Shown here: positions 46,633 through 55,830 of the stretch, piece by piece
Numbering within the stretch: position 1 is the stretch's first letter
Layout of the letters: every line of letters starts with the position of its first letter
Notes under the pieces: model-generated
The model's input: only the letters and a program-made list of their open reading frames with translations
Told to the model about the DNA's origin: nothing
Database searches by the model: none
Translations under genes and position numbers: made by a program
From: Flavilitoribacter nigricans DSM 23189 = NBRC 102662
GTDB lineage: Bacteria; Bacteroidota; Bacteroidia; Chitinophagales; Saprospiraceae
DNA: 64,000 nucleotides
Assembly (NCBI RefSeq): GCF_002646595.1
Contig: NZ_PDUD01000019.1
Location: 297,128-361,127, forward strand
Reading direction: 5' to 3'

Positions 46633-48981
46633 CTATTGTAACTGTTCAAATTGCACATTCATGATCGGATAATCCCGCCACGCACCGTAATCAAAATGCC
46701 ACCATTCGAAATCATAAACCGAAAATCCTTCCGCTTCCATGGTCTCCCGTAGCAATTCCCGGTGCCAGCGTTGCAGATCCGTTCCACCGACATAAAATGG
46801 ATAGGAACGTTCGGTCATTTCGTCGTAACCGGCCAGCATGGTGATGACTTCTCCCGTTTTCAGATCGTACAGCGTAAGGTCCACCGCACAACCGCGATTG
46901 TGCCGGGATCCCTTCTCCGGATCGGCTACGAAGATCTTTTTGTCTTCCGGCGTAGCTTCCCAGAACATTTTGGTGACATACCAGGGCCGGTAAGCATCGT
47001 AGATCAGCAGTCCGTATCCCTGTTCCTGCAGTTTTTGGTGAGCGCGCACCAGTGCTTCCGCCGCCGGACGCTGCATAAAGGCCCGGGCCTGCCGGTAAAA
47101 GGTCGTCCCCATGAAATTGTTGGTACCGGCGTAACGGATATCCAGCTTGATGGAAGGATCCAGATCCGTCAGCTCCACCAGGTCCGATTCCGTTTTGGGA
47201 TCGGTTTCTTCGGGTGGTCGGGCGGCCAGCGCCATCTTACGCAGCTCGGCCGACCCCAGTAAGGGTTCGATCTGGAAGGTTTCCGCCGCCTGGATGTGTT
47301 GCCGGCGCGGGAATCCGACACTGTGGGGGATCTCGACCAGTTCCGCGATGCCCGCATCGTTTCGGGTAAATTTCAATTGCTCCCCGTGGTAAAGCCCCTC
47401 TTCGGGAAAAGCAAAGGTATTTTCATCGATCTCCTCCAGCGGATATTTGAAAAACCACTCGATCAAAGCGTGCAACTGTCCCTTTTCCTCGTAAATGAAC
47501 AGCACATTATGGTCCCAGCCGTATTCGCCGATCAGGCCCCGGTATTTTTCCGGACAGGGTTCGGGTTTGGCCGGCGTGATTTGGGTGTATCGCTCTTCCC
47601 CTACCGTCAGGCTGCCGTCTTCCTGTGGGCTCAGGCGCATACCGTAGGCGAAGCGGTCGTTTACCACCAACTGGTCTCCCACTTTGCGCAGGCGGGCTTC
47701 GATGCCGTTGGTGAGCGCAAACAGGTCCTCTCCCCGGGCCTCCAGACTCAGTATTTTATCGCCACTTTGGTAGTGCCCTTCGTATTTTTCCCGCCAGTCT
47801 GCGGGGATGAGCTCCGTAGTCGGATATTCCGGCAGCGCCTCACCCGCTTTCGCGGCCTGCATCAGGTCCAGCGCATAATCCGCCAGGCGGGTAGTGATGG
47901 TATTCGCCCCGTCCGCAGTAGCGACCGCCGCCGCGCCAAGTTTTTCATCGGGCAGGGCAAACAGTTGGGTGGCAAAACCGTAAATCGCGCCGCCGTGCCC
48001 CACGCGCCGGGTACCACCCTGTTCGTCGAGGGCGAAACCCAAACCGTAATTCCGGTCGCCTCCGGACTCGAACTGCGGTTCCCACATGGCTTCCAGGGTG
48101 GCCGGCTTGAGGATGCGGCCGTGCGCTCCTTCGCCGCCATTGAACAGCACCGACAGGAATTTACCCAGGTCGGTAATGGTGGCGTACATGCTGCCCGCCG
48201 GCGCCATGCCGAGTCCGAAAGTCGGAGCCGCAAAACGGCGACCGTCATAAGACCACATCTCGCCTACCGCCAGATGGGCCTTGATGGGAGGCGTATCTTC
48301 GAAGGCACTGTTCATCAATCCCATGGGAGAAATGATGCGCTGCTGCATATACAGCGGGAAGGACTGTCCTTTCAACTTCTCCAGTACATAGCCGACCACC
48401 GCGATGCCGGCATTGGAATACTTGACGCGGGTTTCCGGCTCGTAAATAAGCGGGGCTCCATTCAAACTGCTGACCGTTTGCTCCAGTGTAGTGGTGAATC
48501 CGTGAAAATAGTGCCCCACGCGCGGTTCCCGGATCAGACCCGCCCGGTGCGACATCAGTTGCCGCAGGGTAATGGGTTGATCGTAGGGATTTTTGGGTTT
48601 AAAATCCGGAAGATAGGTCTGGACCGGCACGTCGAGATCCACTTCTCCCCGTTCTACCAACTGCATCACGGCAATGTCCGTAAAGAGTTTGGAAACGGAA
48701 CCGATCCGGTAAACGGTCTCCAGATCCGCCGCTTTCTCCTCGGCGGAATCTTCCATGCCAAAACTCTGCGCCCAGATCGTCTGCTGGTCATCCACCAGTA
48801 CCATCGATACGGCCGGCAGGGCCTTATCTTCCATTTCGTATTGGATCGCCTGGGTGAGCTTTTCGATGGCAGCAGTATAGGTTTCCGGATCGGTGGGGGT
48901 GCCGCCGTTTTCCCGGCAGCCATTAAGGGTGATGGCCATTAGCATCGTAATTATGGTAATTCGGTTCAATGCGAATTTCAT
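46633..48981 (-). CDS. Serine beta-lactamase-like hydrolase fused to VanX/DdpX-like D-Ala-D-Ala dipeptidase
   Basis: The start is set at 48981 (MKFALNRITIITMLM), giving a lipobox LNGC with Cys 22; the open frame continues upstream but without signal character. 782 residues. The N-terminal half is a class C-like serine hydrolase: S95-V-S-K98 nucleophile, YSNAG as the YxN motif, GHGGAIYG as the third motif. Then comes a beta-rich linker domain. The last 180 or so residues match zinc D,D-dipeptidases of the M15D family: SRHNRGCAVDLTL provides His and Asp ligands, EWWHFDY the catalytic Glu and third His. Joining both suggests linked attack on peptidoglycan stem peptides or D-Ala-D-Ala at the cell surface; substrate inferred. 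Confidence 0.9.
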   Translation of the reverse strand: MKFALNRITIITMLMAITLNGCRENGGTPTDPETYTAAIEKLTQAIQYEMEDKALPAVSMVLVDDQQTIWAQSFGMEDSAEEKAADLETVYRIGSVSKLFTDIAVMQLVERGEVDLDVPVQTYLPDFKPKNPYDQPITLRQLMSHRAGLIREPRVGHYFHGFTTTLEQTVSSLNGAPLIYEPETRVKYSNAGIAVVGYVLEKLKGQSFPLYMQQRIISPMGLMNSAFEDTPPIKAHLAVGEMWSYDGRRFAAPTFGLGMAPAGSMYATITDLGKFLSVLFNGGEGAHGRILKPATLEAMWEPQFESGGDRNYGLGFALDEQGGTRRVGHGGAIYGFATQLFALPDEKLGAAAVATADGANTITTRLADYALDLMQAAKAGEALPEYPTTELIPADWREKYEGHYQSGDKILSLEARGEDLFALTNGIEARLRKVGDQLVVNDRFAYGMRLSPQEDGSLTVGEERYTQITPAKPEPCPEKYRGLIGEYGWDHNVLFIYEEKGQLHALIEWFFKYPLEEIDENTFAFPEEGLYHGEQLKFTRNDAGIAELVEIPHSVGFPRRQHIQAAETFQIEPLLGSAELRKMALAARPPEETDPKTESDLVELTDLDPSIKLDIRYAGTNNFMGTTFYRQARAFMQRPAAEALVRAHQKLQEQGYGLLIYDAYRPWYVTKMFWEATPEDKKIFVADPEKGSRHNRGCAVDLTLYDLKTGEVITMLAGYDEMTERSYPFYVGGTDLQRWHRELLRETMEAEGFSVYDFEWWHFDYGAWRDYPIMNVQFEQLQ

Positions 48982-49283
48982 TGGACTTTTTTTGTCAAAG
49001 ATAGGAAGCAGGGGGGATGATAGGAAGTTGGGGCGCTGGGATTTTGGGAGGTTTGAAACCTTCGGACGGTGTAGTTTTTCCGATAATTGATAATTAAGTT
49101 TTAGATTGGGCTGCAGTGCGGAAATTTTTCGGCGGCTATATACGGTGTCAGAGAGGAACCAATCAGCCCCGGACGGTGAGTAGGATCGCCTAACTGCTGC
49201 TAATGCTAACTCGCAATATTTGCGGAACCAATTACACCCGAAAGACATAAAGTTTAACCTGAACTGCTATAAAATCAAATACC
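48982..49283. other. Divergent spacer, hydrolase fusion and DUF1080 genes
   Basis: No gene was found. The minus-strand frame of the hydrolase remains open here but is unlikely to be translated, because the signal peptide starts at 48981. No clear promoter element. Confidence 0.4.
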
Positions 49284-49988
49284 ATGCGATATTTTCCTTT
49301 TGTAATACTCTTGCTTCTTTCCAGTATTCAACCACTACTAGCCCAGGAAGACCAGCCACTAGCCTTTCGCCCACTCTTCAACGGCAAAGACCTTTCGGGC
49401 TGGGTAGACGTAAACACTTCGGACACTACCTGGCACGTAGAAGACGGCGTCCTGATCTGCGGCGGCAACCCCATCGGTGTGATGCGTACCGACCGGCAAT
49501 ACGAAAATTTCATTCTCGAAGTAGAATGGAAACACATGGAGGCCGGCGGCAATTCGGGTATGTTCATCTGGAGTGAAGGCACGCCCTTCCCGGAGAAACG
49601 CCTGACCAAAGCCATCGAGGTACAAATGCTGGACCTGGAATACGCCACCATCCACAATCGGACGGACGACTACGTACACGGAGAACTGTTCCCGACCATG
49701 GACCTTACCGCCGTACCGGACAATCCCCGCGGCCCCCGCAGTAAATCACTGGAAAAGCGCTGCAAAGGCAAAGGAGAGTGGAACAAATACGTAGTGGTAG
49801 CCGTGGACGGAACGGTCAAACTATCCGTGAACGGCAAATTCGTGAACGGACTGCGGGAATCCGGCTACAAAAAAGGCTATATCTGCCTCGAAGCCGAAGG
49901 CGCGGAGATCCACTTCCGTAATATCCGCATCATGGAATTACCTGGCGGCCTGGCTACCGCGGAGCAGACCGCACCCATCCTGGAGTAA
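49284..49988 (+). CDS. DUF1080 (3-keto-disaccharide hydrolase-like) exported protein
   Basis: 234 residues. Signal peptide 1-20 (ending LLAQ). [13 protein letters not shown] is the standard DUF1080 opening, then [32 protein letters not shown] and [19 protein letters not shown]. The fold is a concanavalin/LamG-like beta sandwich. Some members hydrolyse 3-keto-glycosides made by periplasmic oxidoreductases, so a link to Gfo/Idh-type chemistry (as at 2970) is possible but not shown. The length matches a single domain. It converges on the S9 peptidase gene, whose stop lies 12 nt beyond. Confidence 0.93.
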   Translation: MRYFPFVILLLLSSIQPLLAQEDQPLAFRPLFNGKDLSGWVDVNTSDTTWHVEDGVLICGGNPIGVMRTDRQYENFILEVEWKHMEAGGNSGMFIWSEGTPFPEKRLTKAIEVQMLDLEYATIHNRTDDYVHGELFPTMDLTAVPDNPRGPRSKSLEKRCKGKGEWNKYVVVAVDGTVKLSVNGKFVNGLRESGYKKGYICLEAEGAEIHFRNIRIMELPGGLATAEQTAPILE

Positions 49989-50000
49989 ATTGGGATATGG

Positions 50001-52073
50001 TTATTCCTTTAGATAGCGGTCGATGAACTGGAACGTAGTCCGGTAGGCATCCAGCCAGTTGCGGTGCAACAGAAATCCGTGGACCTCATCGGGAAAGATC
50101 AGTTGCTCAAAATGTACACCCTTTTTCCGGAGGGCTTCGATCATATCCACCGTTTCGCTGAAGGGAACATTCCGGTCATCGTCGCCGTGGATGAACAGCA
50201 CCGGATCCTCCCAGCCGTCTACATGCTGCATCGGGGAAGACTGGAAAGCCAGTTGGGCGATCTTTTCGTAATGGGTGGAATCGTACCAGGAAGCGAAAGT
50301 CGGCAATTCGGTATTCCAGTTGTGCACCCCGTGGATATCCACCCCGACGGCAAAGAGATCACTGCGCTGCCCCAATCCGTGGGCGGTGAGGTAACCGCCG
50401 TAGCTGCCGCCCCAGAGTCCGATCCGGTTGCCGTCCACATCCGGTCGGTCCCGGAGGTATTCCGCCGCACCGATCAGATCCCGGACTTCACTGGCACCGC
50501 TTACGCCGTAATCCTGCGCTTCGCGAAAATCCAGTCCGTAGCCGATACCACTGCGGTAATTCAGCGCCATGGCGATGTAACCCCGGGAGGCAAAATACTG
50601 ACTCAGCGCGTAGGCATTGCTGTAGTAAGAACTGTAGTGAAAACCTTCCAGCATCTGGCGGCGACTACCGCCGTGGAGGAAGATAACTGCGGGATATTCC
50701 CGTCCCGCTTCGTAATCTCCCGGAAGAAAGATCTGAGCCGGTACCTGGAGGCCGTCCGTAGCCGTGACCTTTACCGTCTCCGGGCGGACCAGCCCATTCG
50801 GAAAATCCCGCGGGAACAGGCGGGGAGCCAGATCGCGGATCTTTCCTTCGGATAGCAATGCCGGCCAGGCCGGTCGGGTAGCCGAGGCGTGGAGCATGGC
50901 CAGGCCGCCGGCCGTCAGTACCGGGCTCCATTCGATGCCCGCGCCCTCGGTAAGCAGTTCGGGTTTCGGATCGCGGATATTCACCCGCCAGAGATGCCGC
51001 CGGTTGATGTCCCCGATGTTCGCGGTATAGTACAGGTACTGTCCGTTTGCATCCAGCCGGGCATTCTCCACCTCACCGTCACCGATCATCAGCGGATTGA
51101 CCACTTCGCGACGGATGTCCAGCGCGTACATATGCACCCAACCGGATTTTTCCCAGGGAAAGATCAGCTGATCCTCCGCAGCCCAGAGCAACTTATTCTC
51201 CATGACGGGCAGATTGCCCACGAAGACGGAGCCGTCTTTTGGGTCGGCCTTCCAGACTTCCGCAGCAGTCTTATTATCCATACGCAGCACCCGGATACTC
51301 CAGGGGCTGCCTTCCCGCCGGGGTGTGAAGGGAACGGAAACGCGTACATTAGGTCGACGCACGTAGGCCAGGCGGTCGCCGGCCGGGCTCCAGACCGGTT
51401 CTCCGTCATTGTCCGCGGATGGATCCGGGTACCACAATTCCCCGGAATCCAGATCGTAAATGCCGATAAAACTGTGATCTCCCCGGCGACTGACGAAAGC
51501 CAGTTGACGGCCCTCGGGGTGCCACCGCAGGTCGCCCTGGCTGCCCCGGGCCAGAAACAGTTGCCGGGCCTCCTTGCCGGTCTCCGTCAGGTCGGCGGTC
51601 CACACCTGCCCCTTCTGCAGGAATACCAGCGTTTTTCCGTCCGGAGCAATACTGGGTGATGCACCTTTGGCCACGGAGCGGGGCTCTCCTCCGTCCACGG
51701 ATACCACCCAGATCTCCTGGCCGGTCTCTATCTGCAATTGTGCCGGATTTGCCGACTGGCCGCTCCGATTGGTGCCGTTGCCCCGCACGTAGATCAGTTG
51801 CCGGCCATCCGGCGTGAAAGTGAGGCTACCCAGGGCAATGCCTTCATCGCCCGTATAGTTCGTAAGCTTTCGGACCTCGCGGAACTGATCGCCGCCGGCC
51901 AGGTAGATGTTCCGTTCTCCGCGGTCGTTGAATACCCAGGCCAGTAGTTTCCCGTCCGGTCCGGCCGTCAGGTCACTCGGGAAAGGAGCGGAGAGTAATT
52001 GTTCAATGGAGATCTGTGCCCGGGAATGCAGCGCAAAGCTGAAAACCAGCACGAGGAAGAGTAGCTTTTTCAT
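50001..52073 (-). CDS. S9 family peptidase (prolyl oligopeptidase/DPP type)
   Basis: 690 residues. Signal peptide 1-19 (ending HSRAQ). The first 420 or so residues form a WD40-like beta-propeller (repeats such as GKLLAWVFNDRGERNIYLAG and LRWHPEGRQLAFVSRRGDH) that screens substrates. The C-terminal alpha/beta hydrolase has the nucleophile in IGLWGGSYGGYLTA (GxSxGG), Asp in FIHGDDDRNVPF and His in EVHGFLLH. It trims peptides in the periplasm or outside; preference for Pro or Ala residues cannot be read. It is transcribed alone, divergent from the S1C protease gene 168 nt away. Confidence 0.94.
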   Translation of the reverse strand: MKKLLFLVLVFSFALHSRAQISIEQLLSAPFPSDLTAGPDGKLLAWVFNDRGERNIYLAGGDQFREVRKLTNYTGDEGIALGSLTFTPDGRQLIYVRGNGTNRSGQSANPAQLQIETGQEIWVVSVDGGEPRSVAKGASPSIAPDGKTLVFLQKGQVWTADLTETGKEARQLFLARGSQGDLRWHPEGRQLAFVSRRGDHSFIGIYDLDSGELWYPDPSADNDGEPVWSPAGDRLAYVRRPNVRVSVPFTPRREGSPWSIRVLRMDNKTAAEVWKADPKDGSVFVGNLPVMENKLLWAAEDQLIFPWEKSGWVHMYALDIRREVVNPLMIGDGEVENARLDANGQYLYYTANIGDINRRHLWRVNIRDPKPELLTEGAGIEWSPVLTAGGLAMLHASATRPAWPALLSEGKIRDLAPRLFPRDFPNGLVRPETVKVTATDGLQVPAQIFLPGDYEAGREYPAVIFLHGGSRRQMLEGFHYSSYYSNAYALSQYFASRGYIAMALNYRSGIGYGLDFREAQDYGVSGASEVRDLIGAAEYLRDRPDVDGNRIGLWGGSYGGYLTAHGLGQRSDLFAVGVDIHGVHNWNTELPTFASWYDSTHYEKIAQLAFQSSPMQHVDGWEDPVLFIHGDDDRNVPFSETVDMIEALRKKGVHFEQLIFPDEVHGFLLHRNWLDAYRTTFQFIDRYLKE

Positions 52074-52240
52074 ACCGCCGAAGCTCTATTTTGGTAGATG
52101 CTCAAGATAAAAATATTCCACGGGCAATCGCTTCCCGTCCGGGGTAACTTTTTCCCGTTTGTTCAAATAGAAAGTCAAGAACGGGTGAAGGAGGTCTGTC
52201 CAAATCCGTATATCGTCCAAGTTCCAAACACAACACGGCT

Positions 52241-53704
52241 ATGAGATCCATTTCCTGCATATTTTTACTGACCACAGCTCTGTTTCATACCCTTTGCGGC
52301 CAGAATGATCTGCCTCCGCTGGAGCGTGCCCTTTCGGGCATTGTCACCATTGGGGTATTCGATGTGGATGACAACGATAAGGTATTGGGCTTTGCCAATC
52401 CGCAGCCTTCCTACGCCGATATTGCGTACGAAAAGAACCTGAACATGGGTGATGTCTTTTCCAACGGCTCGGGTTTTGTGATCGATCTGGACGGCAAGTA
52501 TTACATCGTTACCAATGCCCACGTGATCGATGCCGCTTCCCGGGATCGCGGTGCGGTTTACGCCTTCAGTATCAACCGGACCAAATACCCGGTACGCATT
52601 CTGGGCGGTGACAGCTTTTACGATATTGCCGTGCTGGAATTTGACGGTGAAGAACCCGGGTCGGAGATCCTGCCGATGGAATTCAGCGAGCAAGAGGCCC
52701 ACCTGGCCCAAAGGGTCTACGCCATCGGTAACCCGCTGGGCAATTATCCCTATTCCATTACCGAGGGCATCATCAGCGGGAAGAACCGCCTCTACCACCG
52801 GCCGACAACCGGCCGTTTCGGTTTCCTGCAACATACCGCCACCCTGATCTGGGGTAACAGCGGAGGACCGTTGGTCGACGAGAATGGAAAAGTTGTCGGG
52901 GTAAATACTTGGATCGAGACCCGGAATAAAAACGGTCAGAATTACCTTTTTTCCCAACTCAACTTCGCCCTCGAAGGGCAACGGGCGGCTCAACTGGTCA
53001 ACAGTATCCTGGAGAACGACGGCCGTCTACGCCGGGCCTACCTCGGGCTGGAGTTTGCCTCCACTACCCTACCCTCCGAACCGGACGGAGCTCCCTTTAT
53101 TAAAAGTGTACTGGCGGATAGCCCCGGCTACGAAAGCCTGCAGGACAAAACCGGCTATACCGTCACCCGGATCAACGGGGAAACGGTACAGACCCTACAG
53201 GATATCGTCCGCATTATGGAAACTATCGCTCCGGAAGATACCGTTCGCCTGAAACTGAAAAAGGGGCTTACCAGTCCGGAAATCGTGGTGCAGGCCAACG
53301 AACTGACGCCGGATGAACTGGAAGCAGTCGCCAGGCATTATTTCAAAAGTTATTCGGATTACGAACCGGAAGAAGATGCCTCCGGTATTGCCCTCAAAGG
53401 CACCAAAGGTTATCTCCGGCTGGAACGTTTCAAATCTGCCGGTGAAGGAGAGAACTGGGCCAGTTTTGAAGTGGTGGAAGGAAAGCAGCAGTACGGACTG
53501 GCCGGTCTCGGCGGCATGAGCAAACAGGGTACGCTGGCGTCTTATCAGGCCAATTCCCTGCGGGATCTCGGAGCCATCATTCGTCTCAGTACCATCGAAG
53601 GGCACCTGGGAGCGACCATAGTCGAGGAGAAACAATACGCCGGCACCATCCGCTTTTATATGGAAGATGATGATTTCAACGAAGTAAAGGTGCTGTATTA
53701 CTGA
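52241..53704 (+). CDS. S1C trypsin-like serine protease with PDZ domain
   Basis: 487 residues. Signal peptide 1-20 (ending TLCGQ). The catalytic triad is visible: His in IVTNAHVIDAAS, Asp in FYDIAVLEFDG, Ser in LIWGNSGGPLVDENG. A PDZ-like domain follows (about 260-350: YLGLEFASTTLPSEPDGAPF, IKSVLADSPGY). The last 120 residues have no match I recognise. This is the DegP/HtrA class of periplasmic quality-control proteases, but the C-terminal extension differs from DegP. It converges with a permease gene 10 nt beyond its stop. Confidence 0.92.
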   Translation: MRSISCIFLLTTALFHTLCGQNDLPPLERALSGIVTIGVFDVDDNDKVLGFANPQPSYADIAYEKNLNMGDVFSNGSGFVIDLDGKYYIVTNAHVIDAASRDRGAVYAFSINRTKYPVRILGGDSFYDIAVLEFDGEEPGSEILPMEFSEQEAHLAQRVYAIGNPLGNYPYSITEGIISGKNRLYHRPTTGRFGFLQHTATLIWGNSGGPLVDENGKVVGVNTWIETRNKNGQNYLFSQLNFALEGQRAAQLVNSILENDGRLRRAYLGLEFASTTLPSEPDGAPFIKSVLADSPGYESLQDKTGYTVTRINGETVQTLQDIVRIMETIAPEDTVRLKLKKGLTSPEIVVQANELTPDELEAVARHYFKSYSDYEPEEDASGIALKGTKGYLRLERFKSAGEGENWASFEVVEGKQQYGLAGLGGMSKQGTLASYQANSLRDLGAIIRLSTIEGHLGATIVEEKQYAGTIRFYMEDDDFNEVKVLYY

Positions 53705-53713
53705 TCTCCCCGA

Positions 53714-54469
53714 TCAGGAGAAAAGTAATTTCAGGGCAGCGATCAGGGTTACGCCGATAATGAGGTAGCGAAAACTCCTTTCGGCGATCCGGCCCACGAT
53801 CTGCAATCCGATCAGAAAGCCGATAACGATAAAGGGGATCGCATATAATAAGGTGAGCAGTGTGGAGGGCTGGATGGTCTCCCAGACCCAGATGTGAAAT
53901 GGCAGCTTGACCAAATTGATCAGAAAGAAAAACCAGACTACCGTTCCGATAAATTCTTTCTTCGGCAACTTCAGCGCCAGCAGAAAAATAGCCAGAATAG
54001 GACTGGAAACATTCGCGATCATGGTACTGAAACCGGTGATCAATCCAATCGTATTGGCCCAGAAAGGCCGCCGGATCTTTTCGGCGGGTTGCCGGGACAC
54101 GGCGGGGAAAGCCATCAACGCCAGGCAGCCGATAATAATGACGGCGATGATATCTTTAAACAGAGCATCGTTGATATAATTACCGAGGATCACCCCCAAC
54201 AGGATCCCGATCACGGCCGGCCAGAACAGATTGCGGATGATATCCCGCTGCCCGTACCGAAAATAGTGCCGTATCGCCAGCAGATCGGCACTGATGAAGA
54301 TCAATAATACCAGGCCGGACGAGGTCTTCCCACCCAGAATGAGGGCATAGACAGGCACAATAGCCATGCTCAATCCCTTGATGCCGGCTTTTTCCACTCC
54401 AGCCAGTACGGCTCCGAGCGCCAGCCAGAATAATTCCGATGTTGCTAGTTGGGCGATCTCTGTGGGCAA
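53714..54469 (-). CDS. TauE/SafE family sulfite exporter-like permease
   Basis: 251 residues with about eight predicted membrane helices (for example FWLALGAVLAGVEKAGIKGL near the start and YLIIGVTLIAALKLLFS at the end). AGVEKAGIKGLSMAIVPVYA is the N-terminal repeat motif of the TauE/SafE family (DUF81), which exports sulfite, sulfoacetate or other organic anions. The start ATG is 54469. The heptamer array at 54482-54705 lies directly upstream. The substrate is not known; the family name is broad. Confidence 0.9.
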   Translation of the reverse strand: MPTEIAQLATSELFWLALGAVLAGVEKAGIKGLSMAIVPVYALILGGKTSSGLVLLIFISADLLAIRHYFRYGQRDIIRNLFWPAVIGILLGVILGNYINDALFKDIIAVIIIGCLALMAFPAVSRQPAEKIRRPFWANTIGLITGFSTMIANVSSPILAIFLLALKLPKKEFIGTVVWFFFLINLVKLPFHIWVWETIQPSTLLTLLYAIPFIVIGFLIGLQIVGRIAERSFRYLIIGVTLIAALKLLFS

Positions 54470-54481
54470 TGGTGGTGGGTT

Positions 54482-54705
54482 GTGAGGTGGTAGGGGTGAG
54501 GTGTCAGGGGCGAGGTTGGAGGGGTCAGGGGCGAGGGGTCAGGAGAGGTGAGGAGTCAGGGGTGAGAGGGGTCAGATGTTTGATTTGGGCGTTTGAAGCC
54601 AGACAAATGGCTCTGCCCCCCTGAAATCTGACACCTGACACCTCGCCCCTCCCCCCTCACACCTGACACCTCTCACCTGACTCCTCTCACCTGACTCCTG
54701 CCTCC
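54482..54705. repeat. Heptamer double array with inverted halves
   Basis: Left half (54482-54572) is G-rich in 7-bp phase: GTGAGGT, GGTAGGG, GTGAGGT, GTCAGGG, GCGAGGT, TGGAGGG, GTCAGGG, GCGAGGG, GTCAGGA, then a 3-nt slip and more. Right half (54629-54705) is C-rich, eleven units: TGACACC, TGACACC, TCGCCCC, TCCCCCC, TCACACC, TGACACC, TCTCACC, TGACTCC, TCTCACC, TGACTCC, TGCCTCC. The halves are imperfect inverse complements, able to form one long hairpin. It starts directly after the stop of the propeller lipoprotein gene (54706). Confidence 0.85.
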
Positions 54706-55680
54706 CTAATCCACCCGTACCACATTAAATTCAATTCCCTCCGCCGAGCTTTGGGGAGGAGCGACATCAAATCGGGCATTTACCGCATAGAGCGTTCCGC
54801 CGTGCCGGGTGACGGTGGTTGGGATCCGGAAATCATCGTCGGTAAGGATGTCTTCCACGCTTCCGGTAAGGTAATCCGTGGAGAGTTTTACCTCTGCGAT
54901 CTGATTCAGGAAATTCTGTACCACGTAGAGGGTTTTACCTACCAGGAGGATACCGTCACCATTATTAACAGAGTCACCGTTCAGGTCGATCAGGGTAGCG
55001 TCGCCCGTTTCGGGGTCCACCAGGTAGAGGTCACCGGTACCGCCGTTGACGACGATGAGGGCGGTGCCGTCCGGAATGGCTTCGATGCCGTTGGCGTTGA
55101 AGTTTCCGGGAACGAATTCAAAGTCTCCTCCCAGTTCGATGGCTTCCACATCTGCAGCATCGGCCGGGCTACCGGTTGGTCCCAGCGGCACCTTATATAT
55201 ATATGGTGTAAAGGAATCGGTAAAATAGGCCGCATCTTTGGTCACGATCACATCGTTGACGAAAGCGCCGCCAAAATCATAGCTCACGACTTCCGTACCG
55301 GTACGGGTATCTACGATGTATCCCGTGCCGAAACCGCCGCCGGCCACAAACAGGTATTTCGTGCGGCTGTCAAAAGACATTCCAACCGCCGTATTGGCGC
55401 CGTCGGGCGTGTAGAATACTTCGCCGCTGCCGGTGCGGAAATCACCCCGGTAAATAGAGCCGTCCGCCAGGGAACCGACGTAAAAATCACTGCCGGTACC
55501 CGCCACGATGCCTTCCGGTTTGAATCCGTCCGGCAGGGGGATAAGGTCCGGATAGGATTGCCGGTTTTCCAGGGTCGTTGCGTCGGTGGTGGTCAGAGCC
55601 GTTTCGTTAAGACTGTCTCGCTGGCAGGCGCTGAACAGCAGGGCCAGTAGCAAAAAGGGAAAGATAGTTTTGTGTTGCAT
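54706..55680 (-). CDS. Beta-propeller lipoprotein (SMP-30/ScyD-like)
   Basis: 324 residues. Lipobox LLFSAC at Cys 19. Then repeated blades: LPDGFKPEGIVAGTGSDFYV, GSIYRGDFRTGSGEVFY, VGMSFDSRTKYLFVAGGG, FVNDVIVTKDAAYFTDS, NGIEAIPDGTALIVVNGG, a pattern of six-bladed propellers related to SMP-30/gluconolactonase and ScyD/E proteins. No catalytic metal site is certain. Surface or periplasmic binding is the likely use. The gene is followed at once by the heptamer double array and preceded by a shorter heptamer array after the next gene. Confidence 0.85.
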   Translation of the reverse strand: MQHKTIFPFLLLALLFSACQRDSLNETALTTTDATTLENRQSYPDLIPLPDGFKPEGIVAGTGSDFYVGSLADGSIYRGDFRTGSGEVFYTPDGANTAVGMSFDSRTKYLFVAGGGFGTGYIVDTRTGTEVVSYDFGGAFVNDVIVTKDAAYFTDSFTPYIYKVPLGPTGSPADAADVEAIELGGDFEFVPGNFNANGIEAIPDGTALIVVNGGTGDLYLVDPETGDATLIDLNGDSVNNGDGILLVGKTLYVVQNFLNQIAEVKLSTDYLTGSVEDILTDDDFRIPTTVTRHGGTLYAVNARFDVAPPQSSAEGIEFNVVRVD

Positions 55681-55773
55681 GTCAAGGTTTTCTAGGTTTT
55701 ATAAATGTATTGGCTAATAGGAAATGGCGTTTGGGGGGGAAGTGTTCAAGGTGGGGGTGTTTTTTTTGGGGAC

Positions 55774-55808
55774 GGTTGAGGGTTGAGGGTCGAGGGTGGA
55801 CGGTCTCC
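55774..55808. repeat. Heptamer array after the helical unknown gene
   Basis: Five 7-bp units in phase: GGTTGAG, GGTTGAG, GGTCGAG, GGTGGAC, GGTCTCC. It begins 23 nt after the stop of the 470-residue gene (55831, minus strand). The adjoining 55751-55770 is G- and T-rich. Confidence 0.75.
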
Positions 55809-55830
55809 TGGATTTAGTGGGTGGTTGTAT

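Noticed and set aside
47296-48942. 548-codon plus-strand open frame
   Set aside because: Antisense to the serine hydrolase/VanX fusion, whose catalytic motifs are intact; no recognisable features in the plus frame.
55774-55808. G-quadruplex in the GGTTGAG array
   Set aside because: Possible in principle, but only three GGG runs are present and the strict heptamer phase explains the pattern better.
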